NCBI GenBank assembly: GCA_949318235.1
Contig: OX439135.1
Span: forward strand, 27,722,587-27,786,586
Source: Ecdyonurus torrentis
Lineage: Eukaryota > Arthropoda > Insecta > Ephemeroptera > Heptageniidae
Length of the DNA: 64,000 bases
Reading direction: 5' to 3'
Within the stretch, counting starts at the first letter, position 1. Each line of letters starts with the position of its first letter. This document shows, one piece after another, positions 23,986 to 35,609 of this stretch. The position numbers and the translations under genes were made by a program. A model generated the notes under the pieces. The model did not search any database and was not told the DNA's origin. It saw only the letters and a list, made by a program, of their open reading frames with translations.

Positions 23986-24304
23986 TATGACAACCTTCAT
24001 ACGATGCATTATTCGGGAGTGCGTGTCGTGCGGGACACGGTGCGCACAAGAGAGTCTTGGCTTGGCTTCGGCCAAGGCAAGAGCCTCTACACAATATTGT
24101 ACTTATACCAATAGTGAATAAATAGTGTTAATATAATCAACGTGTATAATTCACTATAATCTCATCCACCACCACCAGCCATCCATCTATCGTCATTATA
24201 ATTATAAGTGACGTCAGTCCCCAGTCTATCTATAGACCGTCACAAAACCGTGATTGAGACAATAGATTGTCACACGTGACGTCAGTCTCCAATTGTCCGT
24301 CACA
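23986..24304 (+). repeat. 3' LTR of copy 3 (319 bp)
   Basis: Same 53-bp-shorter form and TATGAC start as the 3' LTR of copy 2. Confidence 0.87.
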
Positions 24305-24378
24305 CCACTGACTATCAACTTGACTTTAGTTATGTATGTGGTAGATAAGTGACACCATCACTGACTACCAACTTGATT
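24305..24378 (+). repeat. Sat53 fragment (74 bp)
   Basis: Same monomer remnant as at 15537-15610. Confidence 0.9.
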
Positions 24379-26872
24379 CATCACTTTTTTTCAAAACCGC
24401 AACTTTCCATCTCAATTAGAACTCGAGTACCAAAATTTTTTTTTCTTCATATGGGCTACAATGCTATAGACTTCGGTAAGAAAATACTAAAAATCTCAAA
24501 AACTAAAAAAGTTTTTTTTTTTTTGCGACTTAAGTGTAATAAACTTTTCATAAGACATTTTAAAGTGATACATTGCAGTTCAAACCGTAAGTCTGTAGCA
24601 TTATTAGTTTCTGAGATATCATCAAAAATCGTTTTCAGAATCTGAATAACACAATTTTTTTGGAAAAATTATTTTTCTCAATTTTGTTTCTAGAAGTGAG
24701 TTTAGTACTATAGAGCATTTTGCATTACTTTATTTCAAAACTGCAACTTTCCATCTCAATTAGAACTCGAGTTACAAACTTTTTTTTTCTTCATATTGGC
24801 TACAATGCTATAGACTTCGGTAAGAAAATACTAAAATTCTCAAAAACTGAGAAAGTTTTATTTTTTGCGACTTAAGTGTATTAAACTTTTCATAAGACAT
24901 TTCAAAGTAATACATTTTAGTTCAAACCGTAAGTCTGTAGCATTATTAGTTTCTGAGATATCATCAAAATTCGTTTTCAGTATCTGAAAAACACAATTTT
25001 TTTGGAAAAACTATTTTTCTCAATTTGGTTCTAGAGGTAAATTTAGTACTATAGAGCGTTTTGCATCAATTTATTTCAAAACTGCAACATTCCATCTCAA
25101 AAAGAACTCGAGTAACAAACTTTTTTTTTTCTTCATATGGGCTACAATTAGAGCTGTAAAAAACTCGAAATATTTTTAGCCCGGGCTGAAATTTTTTAGC
25201 CCGGTTTGACTTGAAACCTTGGTTTAGCTTGAAATCGAGCTTAAACTCGAAAAACGAGCTAAAGCTCGGAAAGCTCGATATTTGAGCCGAAGTTTAAAAA
25301 CGAGCTTTCGAGCCTATGAAGAATAAAGCTCGATTTTCATTATAAAAAAATTGTTTTTAAAGGTTAAAATTCATAAATAAAATAAAATAATTTTTAAAAA
25401 TATTTTAAACAGCTCATTTTGCATGATAGAATATTAAAAATGTCATTTTAAACACAAATTACAAACATATTTTTCTATGTATTCTTCAAAAATTGTGCTT
25501 TAGCTCGAATTATTTTCAAAAAATCGATTTTTTCACGAGTCATTTACGAGCTGAACTCAAAAAAGCTCGTTTTCGAGCTAAAAGCTCGAAACCCGGGTTT
25601 ACCATTTTCAAAAAAACGAGCACCCGAAGATTTTGGCCCGGGCGGGTGCCCGAACCGGTTTAAATTTACAGCTCTAGCTACAATGCTATAAATTTCGGTA
25701 AGAAAACACTAAAATTTTCAAAAACTGAGAAAGTTTTATTTTTTGCGACTAAAGTGTAATAAAGTTTTCAAAAGACATTTCAAAATGATAAATTTCAGTT
25801 CAAACCGCAAGTCTGTAGCATTATTAGTTTCTGAGATATCATCAAAAATCGTTTTCAGAATCTGAAAAACATAATTTTTTTCAATTTTTTTTTCTCAATT
25901 TTGTTTCTAGAGGTTATTTTAGTACTATAGAGCGTTTTGCATCACTTTATTTTTAAACCGCAACTTTCCATCTCAATTAGAACTCGAGTTACAAACTTTT
26001 TTCTCTTTCATATGGGCTACAATGCTATAGACTTCGGTAAGAAAATACGAAAATTCTCAAAAACTGAGAAAGTTTTATTTTTTTCGACTAAAGTGTAATA
26101 AACTCTTCATAAGACATTTCAAAGTGATACATTCAGTTTAAACCGTAAGTCTGTAGCAATATTAGTTTCTGAGATATCATCAAAAATCGTTTTCAGAATC
26201 TGAGAAACACAATTTTTTTGGAAAAATAATTTTTCTTATTTTGTTCTAGAGGTGAATTTAGTACTATAGAATGTTTTGCATCACTTTATTTAAAAACCGC
26301 AACTTTCCATCTTAATTGGAACTCGAGTTACAAACTTTTTTTTTCTTCAAATGGGCTACAATGCTATAGACTTCATTAAGAAAATACTAAAATTCTCAAA
26401 AACTGAGAAAGTTTTATTTTTTGCGACTAAAGTGTAATAAACTTTTCATAAGACATTTCAAAGTGATACATTTCAGTTCAAACCCTAAGTCTGTAGTATT
26501 ATTAGTTTCTGAGATATCATCAAAAATCGTTTTCAGAATCTGAAAAACACAATTTTTTTAGAAAAATTATTTTTCTCAATTTTGTTTCTAGAGGTAAATT
26601 TAGTACTATAGAGCGTTTTGCATCACTTTATTTCCAAACTGCAACTTTCCATCTCAATTAGAACTCGAGTAACAAACTTTTTTTTTTCTTCATATGGGCT
26701 ACAATGCTATAGACTTCGCTAAGAAAATAATAAAATTCTCAAAAACTGAAAAAGTTTAATTTTTGACAACTAAAGTGTAATAAACTCTTCATAAGACAAT
26801 TCAAAGTGATACATTTCAGTTCAAACTGCAAGTCTGTAGCATTATTAGTTTCTGAGATATCATCAAAAATCG
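24379..26872 (+). repeat. Sat341 block 6 (251 bp + 5 monomers) with MITE inside
   Basis: Paralogue of block 4: 2494 bp including a 528-bp MITE and its 8-bp duplication. Standard junctions. Confidence 0.92.
25149..25676. mobile_element. hAT-type MITE, copy 2 (528 bp)
   Basis: Same ends, length and GCTACAAT target duplication (25141-25148 and 25677-25684) as the copy at 16379, differing by a few substitutions. It was copied by the large tandem duplication. Confidence 0.9.
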
Positions 26873-28436
26873 TGACGCCATCACTGACTATTATTTTGAT
26901 TTTAGTAGTTTATGAAGTAGATAAGTGACGTCATCACTGACTACCAACTTGATTTTAGTGTTGTATGAAGTAGATAAGTGACGTCATCACTGACCATCAA
27001 CTTGACTTTTGTTGTGTATGAAGTAGATATGTGACGTCATCACTGACTATCATCTTGACTTTAATAGTTTATGAAGGAGATAATTTACGCCATCACTGAC
27101 TATCAACTTGACATTAGTAGTGTATGGAAAAGATAAGTGAAGTCATCACTGACTATTAACTTGACTTTATTGGTATATGAAGTAGATAAGTGACGCAATC
27201 ACTGACTATCAACTTGACTTTAGTAGTGTATGAAGTAGAAAAGTGACGTCATCACTGACTATAAATTTTAGTTTAGTTCTGTATGAAGTAGATAAGTGAC
27301 GTCATGACTGACTATCAACTTGTCTTTAGTAGTGTATGAAGTAAATATGTGACGTCCTTACTGACTATCATCTTGACTTTAGTAGAGTATGAAGTAGATA
27401 TGTGACGTCATCTCTGACTATCAACTTGACTTTAGTAGTGTATGAAGCAGATGAGTGACGTCATCACTAATTATCATCTTGACTTTAGTTTTGTATGAAG
27501 TAGATAAGTGACGTTATTACTTAATTTCATCTTGACTTTTGTAGTGTATGAAGTAGATAAGTGACGTCATCACTGACAATCAACTTGACTTTAGTAGTTT
27601 ATAAAGTAGATAAGTGACGTCATCACTGACTATTAACTTGTCTTTAGTAGTGTATGAAGCATATATGTGACGTCATCACTGACTATCATTTTGACTTTAG
27701 TAGTGTATAAGGTAGATATGTGACGTTATTACTGACTATCAACTGGTCTTTAGTAGTGTATGAAATAGATAAGTGATGTCATCACTAACTATCAACTTGA
27801 TTTTCGTAGTGTATGAAGTAGAATTGCAACGTCAACACTGACTATCAATTTGACTTTAGTAGTGTATGAAGTAGATAAGTGACGTCATCACTGTCTGTAA
27901 ACTTGACTTTAGTTGTGTATGAAGTAGATATGTGACGTTATCACTGACTATCATCTTGTTTAAGTTGTGTATAAAGTATATAACTGACATCATTACTGAC
28001 TATCAACTTGACTTTAGTTGTGTATTAAGTAGATATTTGACGTCATCACTGACTATTAATTTGACTTTAGTAGTGTATGAAGTAGATGAGTGACGTCATT
28101 ACTGACTATTACTTGATTTTAGTTGTGTATGAAGTAGATATGTGACGTCATCAGTAACTATCATCTTGACTTTAGTTGTGTATAAAGTAAAAATGCAACG
28201 TCATCATTAAATATCAATTCGACTTTAGTAGTGTATGAAGTAGATAAGTGACGTCATCACTGACTATCAATTTGAGTTTAGTTTTGTATGAAGTAGATAA
28301 GTGACGTCATCACTGACTTTCAACTTGACTTTAGTAGTGTATGAAGTAGATAAGTGACGTCACCACTGACTATCAACTTGACTTAAGTTATGTATGTGGT
28401 AGATGAGTGACACCATCACCGACTACCAACTTGATT
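26873..28436 (+). repeat. Sat53 array, block i (~29.5 monomers)
   Basis: Start of a third version of the large unit, collinear with block d to about 28100. About three monomers are missing before the end. Confidence 0.92.
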
Positions 28437-29027
28437 CATCACTTTATTTCAAAACCGCAACTTTCAATCTCAAGTAGAACTCGAGTAACAAACTTTTTTT
28501 TCTTCATATCAGCTATAATGCTATAGACTTCGGTAAGAAAACACTAAAATTTTCAAAAACTAAGAAAGTTTTGTTTTTGCGACTAAAGTGTAATAAACTT
28601 TTCATCAAAAATTTCAAAGTGATAAATTTCAGTTCAAACCGCAAGTCTGTAGCATTATTAGTTTCTGAGATATCATCAAAAATGGTTTTCAGAATCTGAA
28701 AAATACAATTTGTTTTGAATAATTATTTTTCTCAATTTTGTTTCTAGAGGTAAATGTAGTACTATAGAGCGTTTTGCATCACTTTATTTCAAAACTGCAA
28801 CTTTCCATCTCAATTAGAACTAAAGTAATAAACTTTTTTTTTCTTCATATGGGCTACAATGCTATAGACTTCGCTAAGAAAATAATAAAATTCTCAAAAA
28901 CTGAAGAAGTTTAATTTTTGACAACTACAGTGTTATAAACTCTTCATAAGATAATTCAAAGTGATACATTTCAGTTCAAACTGCAAGTCTGTAGCATTAT
29001 TAGTTTCTGAGATATCATCAAAAATCG
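28437..29027 (+). repeat. Sat341 block 7 (251 bp + 1 monomer)
   Basis: 591 bp, standard junctions, paralogue of blocks 3, 5 and 9. Confidence 0.92.
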
Positions 29028-31492
29028 TGACGCCATCACTGACTATTATTTTGATTTTAGTATTGTATGAAGTAGATAAGTGACGTCATCACTGACTATT
29101 AACTTGACTATAGTTGTGTATGAAGTAGATATGTGACGTCATCACTAACTATCATCTTGACTTTAGTTGTGTATAAAGTAGATATGTGACGTTATTATTA
29201 ACTATCTACTAGTATTTAGTGGCGTAAGAAGCAGATATGTGACGTCATCACTGACTATCATCTTTACTTTAATAGTTTATGAAGGAGATAAGTTACGCCA
29301 TCACTGACTATCAACTTGACTTTAGTAATGTATGGAAAAAATAAGTGCCGCAATCACTGACTATCAACTTGATTTTAGTAGTGTATGAAGTAGAAAAGTG
29401 ACGTCATCACTGACTATCAATTTGAGTTTAGTTCTGTATGAAGTAGATAAGTGATCATCACCGACTATCAACTTGTCTTTAGTAGTGGATGAAGTAAATA
29501 TGTGACGTCATGACTGACTATCATCTTGACTTTAGTAGTGTATGACGTAGATATGTGACGTCATCTCTGACAATCAACTTGACTTTAGTAGTGTATGAAG
29601 TAGATAAGTGACGTCATTACTGATTATCATCTTGACTTTAGTTGTGTATGAAGTAGATAAGTGACGTAATTACTTAATTTTATCTTGACTTTTGTAGTGT
29701 ATGAAGTAGATAAGTGACGTCATCACTGACAATCAACTTGACTTAAGTAGTTGTTGGAGTAGATAAGTGACGTCATCACTGACTATTAACTTGTCTTTAT
29801 TAGTGTATGAAGCATATATGTGACGTCATCACTGAATATCAACTTGATTTAAGTAGTGTTTGAAGTACATATGTGACGTCATCACTGACTATCAATTTAA
29901 CTTTAGTAGTGTATAAGGTAGAAATGTGACGTCATCACCGACTATCAACTTGACTAAAGTAGTGTATGAAGTAGATATGTGACGTCATCACTGACTATCA
30001 ATTTGATTTTAGTTGTGTATGAATTATATAACTGACGTCATTACTGACTATCAACTGGTCTTTAGTAGTGTATGAAATAGACAAGCAACGTCATCACTAA
30101 CTATCAACTTGATTTTCGTAGTGTATGAAGGAGAGTTGCAACGTCAACACTGACTATCAATTTGACTTTAGTAGTGTATGAAGTAGATAAGTGACGTCAT
30201 CACTGACTATCAAATTGACTTTAGTTGTGTATGAAGTAGTTATGTGACGTTATCACTGACTATTATCTTGACTTAAGTTGTGTATAAAGTAGATAACTGG
30301 CATCATTACTGACTAGCAACTTGACTTTATTTGTGTATTAAGTAGACATGTGACGTCATCACTGACTATTAAATTGACTTTAGTTGTGTATGAAGTAGAT
30401 ATGTGACGTCATCAGTAGCTATCATCTTGACTTTAGTTGTGTATAAAGTAGATAAGTGACGTTATCACTAACTATGAACTAGTATTTAGTAGCGTTTGAA
30501 GCAGATAAGTGACGTCATTACTGATTATCATCTTGACTTTAGTTGTGTATGAAGTAGATAAGTGACGTAATTACTTAATTTTATCTTGACTTTTGTAGTG
30601 TATGAAGTAGATAAGTGACGTCATCACTGACAATCAACTTGACTTAAGTAGTTGTTGGAGTAGATAAGTGACGTCATCACTGACTATTAACTTGTCTTTA
30701 TTAGTGTATGAAGCATATATGTGACGTCATCACTGATTATCAACTTGATTTAAGTAGTGTTTGAAGTACATATGTGACGTCATCACTGACTATCATTTTA
30801 ACTTTAGTAGTGTATAAGGTAGATATGTGACGTTATTACCGACTATCAACTTGACTAAAGTAGTGTATGAAGTAGATATGTGACGTCATCACTGACTATC
30901 AATTTGATTTTAGTTGTGTATGAAGTAGTTATGTGACGTTATCACTGACTATCATCTTGACTTAAGTTGTGTATAAAGTAGATAACTGGCATCATTACTG
31001 ACTAGCAACTTGACTTTATTTTTGTATTAAGTAGATATGTGACGTCATCAGTAACTATCATCTTGACTTTAGTTGTGTATAAAGTAGATAAGTGACGTTA
31101 TCACTAACTATGAACTAGTATTTAGTAGCGTTTGAAGCAGATATGTGACGTCATCACTGACTATCAACTTGACTTTAGTAGAGTATGAAGTAGATATATG
31201 ACGTCATTACTGACGATAAACTTGACTTTAGTAGTTAATGAAGTAGAAATGCAACGTCATCACTCAATATCAATTTGACTTTAGTAGTTTATGAAGTAGA
31301 TAAGTGACGTCATCACTGACTATCAATTTAGGTTTAGTTGTGTAAGAAGTAGATAAGTGACGTCATCACTGACTATCATCTTGACTTTAGTAGTGTATGA
31401 AGTAGATATGTGACGTCAACACTGACTATCAACTTCACTTAAGTTATGTATGTGGTAGATAAGTGACACCATCACTGACTACCAACTTGATT
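29028..31492 (+). repeat. Sat53 array, block j (~46.5 monomers)
   Basis: In the related blocks e and g the LTR element lies about 11 monomers in; here the array continues without it. An internal duplication restarts at 30512 with an offset of 901 bp, exactly 17 x 53. No gene. Confidence 0.92.
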
Positions 31493-31743
31493 TATCACTT
31501 TATTTAAAAACCGCAACTTTCCATCTCAATTAGAACTCGAGTTACAAACTATTTTTTTCTTCATATGGGCTACAATGCTATAGACTTCGGTAAAAAAATA
31601 CTAAAATTCTCAAAAACTGAAAAAGTTTATTTTTTGACAACTAAAGTGTAATAAACTCTTCATAAGACAATTCAAAGTGATACATTTCAGTTCAAACTGC
31701 AAGTCTGTAGCATTATTAGTTTCTGAGATATCATCAAAAATTG
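31493..31743 (+). repeat. Sat341 block 8 (251 bp, minimal form)
   Basis: A single partial monomer with the same two breakpoints (TATCAC variant of the entry, AAAATTG variant of the exit). This is the n = 0 case. Confidence 0.9.
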
Positions 31744-32249
31744 TGACGCCATCACTGACTATTATATTGATTTTAGTAGTTCATGAAATACATAAGTGAC
31801 GTCATCACTGACTATCAACTTGACATTAGTTGTGTATGAAGTAGATATGTGACGTCATCACTGACTATCAATTTGACTTTAGTATTGTATGAAGTAGATA
31901 AGTGACGTCATCACTGACTATTAATTTGACTATAGTTGTGTATGAAGTAGATATGTAACGTCATCACTAACTATCATCTTGACTTTAATTGTGTATAAAT
32001 TAGATATGTGACGTTATCACTAAATATCTACTAGTATTTAGTATCGTACGAAGTATATATGTGACGTCATCACTGACTATCAATTTGAGTTTAGTTTTGT
32101 ATGAAGTAGATAAGTGACGTCATCACTGACTTTCAACTTGACTTTAGTAGTGTATGAAGTAGATAAGTGACGTCACCACTGACTATCAACTTGACTTAAG
32201 TTATGTATGTGGTAGATGAGTGACACCATCACCGACTACCAACTTGATT
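31744..32249 (+). repeat. Sat53 array, block k (~9.5 monomers)
   Basis: 53-bp monomers spanning the boundary of the 3.8-kb duplication. Confidence 0.92.
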
Positions 32250-32840
32250 CATCACTTTATTTCAAAACCGCAACTTTCAATCTCAATTAGAACTCGAGTA
32301 ACAAACTTTTTTTTCTTCATATCAGCTACAATGCTATAGACTTCGGTAAGAAAACACTAAAATTTTCAAAAACTAAGAAAGTTTTGTTTTTGCGACTAAA
32401 GTGTAATAAACTTTTCATCAAAAATTTCAAAGTGATAAATTTCAGTTCAAACCGCAAGTCTGTAGCATTATTAGTTTCTGAGATATCATCAAAAATCGTT
32501 TTCAGAATCTGAAAAGTACAATTTGTTTTGAATAATTATTTTTCTCAATTTTGTTTCTAGAGGTAAATGTAGTACTATAGAGCGTTTTGCATCACTTTAT
32601 TTCAAAACTGCAACTTTCCATCTCAATTAGAACTAAAGTAATAAACTTTTTTTTTCTTCATATGGGCTACAATGCTATAGACTTCGCTAAGAAAATAATA
32701 AAATTCTCAAAAACTGAAGAAGTTTAATTTTTGACAACTAAAGTGTTATAAACTCTTCATAAGATAATTCAAAGTGATACATTTCAGTTCAAACTGCAAG
32801 TCTGTAGCATTATTAGTTTCTGAGATATCATCAAAAATCG
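32250..32840 (+). repeat. Sat341 block 9 (251 bp + 1 monomer)
   Basis: 591 bp, standard junctions. Confidence 0.92.
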
Positions 32841-35358
32841 TGACGCCATCACTGACTATTATTTTGATTTTAGTATTGTATGAAGTAGATAAGTGACGTC
32901 ATCACTGACTATTAACTTTACTATAGTTGTGTATGAAGTAGATATGTGACGTCATCACTAACTATCATCTTGACTTTAGTTGTGTATAAAGTAGATATGT
33001 GACGTTATCATTAACTATCTACTAGTATTTAGTGGCGTAAGAAGCAGATATGTGACGTCATCACTGACTATCATCTTTACTTTAATAGTTTATGAAGGAG
33101 ATAAGTTACGCCATCACTGACTATCAACTTGACTTTAGTAATGTATGGAAAAAATAAGTGCCGCAATCACTGACTATCAACTTGATTTTAGTAGTGTATG
33201 AAGTAGAAAAGTGACGTCATCACTGACTATCAATTTGAGTTTAGTTCTGTATGAAGTAGATAAGTGATCATCACCGACTATCAACTTGTCTTTAGTAGTG
33301 GATGAAGTAAATATGTGACGTCATGACTGACTATCATCTTGACTTTAGTAGTGTATGACGTAGATATGTGACGTCATCTCTGACAATCAACTTGACTTTA
33401 GTAGTGTATGAAGTAGATAAGTGACGTCATTACTGATTATCATCTTGACTTTAGTTGTGTATGAAGTAGATAAGTGACGTAATTACTTAATTTTATCTTG
33501 ACTTTTGTAGTGTATGAAGTAGATAAGTGACGTCATCACTGACAATCAACTTGACTTAAGTAGTTGTTGGAGTAGATAAGTGACGTCATCACTGACTATT
33601 AACTTGTCTTTATTAGTGTATGAAGCATATATGTGACGTCATCACTGAATATCAACTTGATTTAAGTAGTGTTTGAAGTACATATGTGACGTCATCACTG
33701 ACTATCAATTTAACTTTAGTAGTGTATAAGGTAGAAATGTGACGTCATCACCGACTATCAACTTGACTAAAGTAGTGTATGAAGTAGATATGTGACGTCA
33801 TCACTGACTATCAATTTGATTTTAGTTGTGTATGAATTATATAACTGACGTCATTACTGACTATCAACTGGTCTTTAGTAGTGTATGAAATAGATAAGCA
33901 ACGTCATCACTAACTATCAACTTGATTTTCGTAGTGTATGAAGGAGAATTGCAACGTCAACACTGACTATCAATTTGACTTTAGTAGTGTATGAAGTAGA
34001 TAAGTGACGTCATCACTGACTATCAAATTGACTTTAGTTGTGTATGAAGTAGTTATGTGACGTTATCACTGACTATCATCTTGACTTAAGTTGTGTATAA
34101 AGTAGATAACTGGCATCATTACTGACTAGCAACTTGACTTTATTTGTGTATTAAGTAGATATGTGACGTCATCACTGACTATTAAATTGACTTTAGTTGT
34201 GTATGAAGTAGATATGTGACGTCATCAGTAGCTATCATCTTGACTTTAGTTGTGTATAAAGTAGATAAGTGACGTTATCACTAACTATGAACTAGTATTT
34301 AGTAGCGTTTGAAGCAGATAAGTGACGTCATTACTGATTATCATCTTGACTTTAGTTGTGAATGAAGTAGATAAGTGACGTAATTACTTAATTTTATCTT
34401 GACTTTTGTAGTGTATGAAGTAGATAAGTGACGTCATCACTGACAATCAACTTGACTTAAGTAGTTGTTGGAGTAGATAAGTGACGTCATCACTGACTAT
34501 TAACTTGTCTTTATTAGTGTATGAAGCATATATGTGACGTCATCACTGATTATCAACTTGATTTAAGTAGTGTTTGAAGTACATATGTGACGTCATCACT
34601 GACTATCATTTTAACTTTAGTAGTGTATAAGGTAGATATGTGACGTCATTACCGTCTATCAACTTGACTAAAGTAGTGTATGAAGTAGATATGTGACGTC
34701 ATCACTGACTATCAATTTGATTTTAGTTGTGTATGAAGTAGTTATGTGACGTTATCACTGACTATCATCTTGACTTAAGTTGTGTATAAAGTAGATAACT
34801 GGCATCATTACTGACTAGCAACTTGACTTTATTTGTGTATTAAGTAGATATGTGACGTCATCACTGACTATTAAATTGACTTTAGTTGTGTATGAAGTAG
34901 ATATGTGACGTCATCAGTAACTATCATCTTGACTTTAGTTGTGTATAAAGTAGATAAGTGACGTTATCACTAACTATGAACTAGTATTTAGTAGCGTTTG
35001 AAGCAGATATGTGACGTCATCACTGACTATCAACTTGACTTTAGTAGAGTATGAAGTAGATATATGACGTCATTACTGACGATAAACTTGACTTTAGTAG
35101 TTAATGAAGTAGAAATGCAACGTCATCACTCAATATCAATTTGACTTTAGTAGTTTATGAAGTAGATAAGTGACGTCATCACTGACTATCAATTTAAGTT
35201 TAGTTGTGTAAGAAGTAGATAAGTGACGTCATCACTGACTATCATCTTGACTTTAGTAGTGTATGAAGTAGATATGTGACGTCAACACTGACTATCAACT
35301 TCACTTAAGTTATGTATGTGGTAGATAAGTGACACCATCACTGACTACCAACTTGATT
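32841..35358 (+). repeat. Sat53 array, block l (~47.5 monomers)
   Basis: Paralogue of block j, longer by exactly 53 bp, with the same internal 901-bp repeat offset (33424 and 34325). Confidence 0.92.
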
Positions 35359-35609
35359 TATCACTTTATTTAAAAACCGCAACTTTCCATCTCAATTAGA
35401 ACTCGAGTTACAAACTATTTTTTTCTTCATATGGGCTACAATGCTATAGACTTCGGTAAAAAAATACTTAAATTCTCAAAAACTGAAAAAGTTTATTTTT
35501 TGACAACTAAAGTGTAATAAACTCTTCATAAGACAATTCAAAGTGATACATTTCAGTTCAAACTGCAAGTCTGTAGCATTATTAGTTTCTGAGATATCAT
35601 CAAAAATTG
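35359..35609 (+). repeat. Sat341 block 10 (251 bp, minimal form)
   Basis: Paralogue of block 8, same length and junction variants. Confidence 0.9.

Larger units (their letters stand above)
20748..24304 (+). mobile_element. Non-autonomous LTR retrotransposon, copy 3, complete
   Basis: 3557 bp with the same architecture and flanking sequence as copy 2, including the 53-bp difference between its two LTRs. That shared feature shows it was copied with its surroundings rather than by an independent insertion. No retroviral-type reading frame. Confidence 0.88.
18155..26924 (+). repeat. Large tandem-duplication unit, copy 2 (~8.77 kb)
   Basis: Repeats the order of 9133-18154, including the LTR element and MITE at the same internal positions. 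The offset is 8768-8770 bp across LTRs, MITE and satellite junctions. Confidence 0.87.
28248..32060 (+). repeat. 3.81-kb tandem duplication, copy 1
   Basis: Sat53 end, Sat341 block 7, Sat53 block j, Sat341 block 8 and the start of Sat53 block k. The same succession restarts at 32061, with offset 3813 at the left-hand landmarks. Confidence 0.83.

Noticed and set aside
15581..24645. Forward open frames of 60 and 98 codons at 15581 and 24349
   Set aside because: Same satellite read-through, starting in Sat53 and running into Sat341. The two copies differ in length because of a T-run indel.
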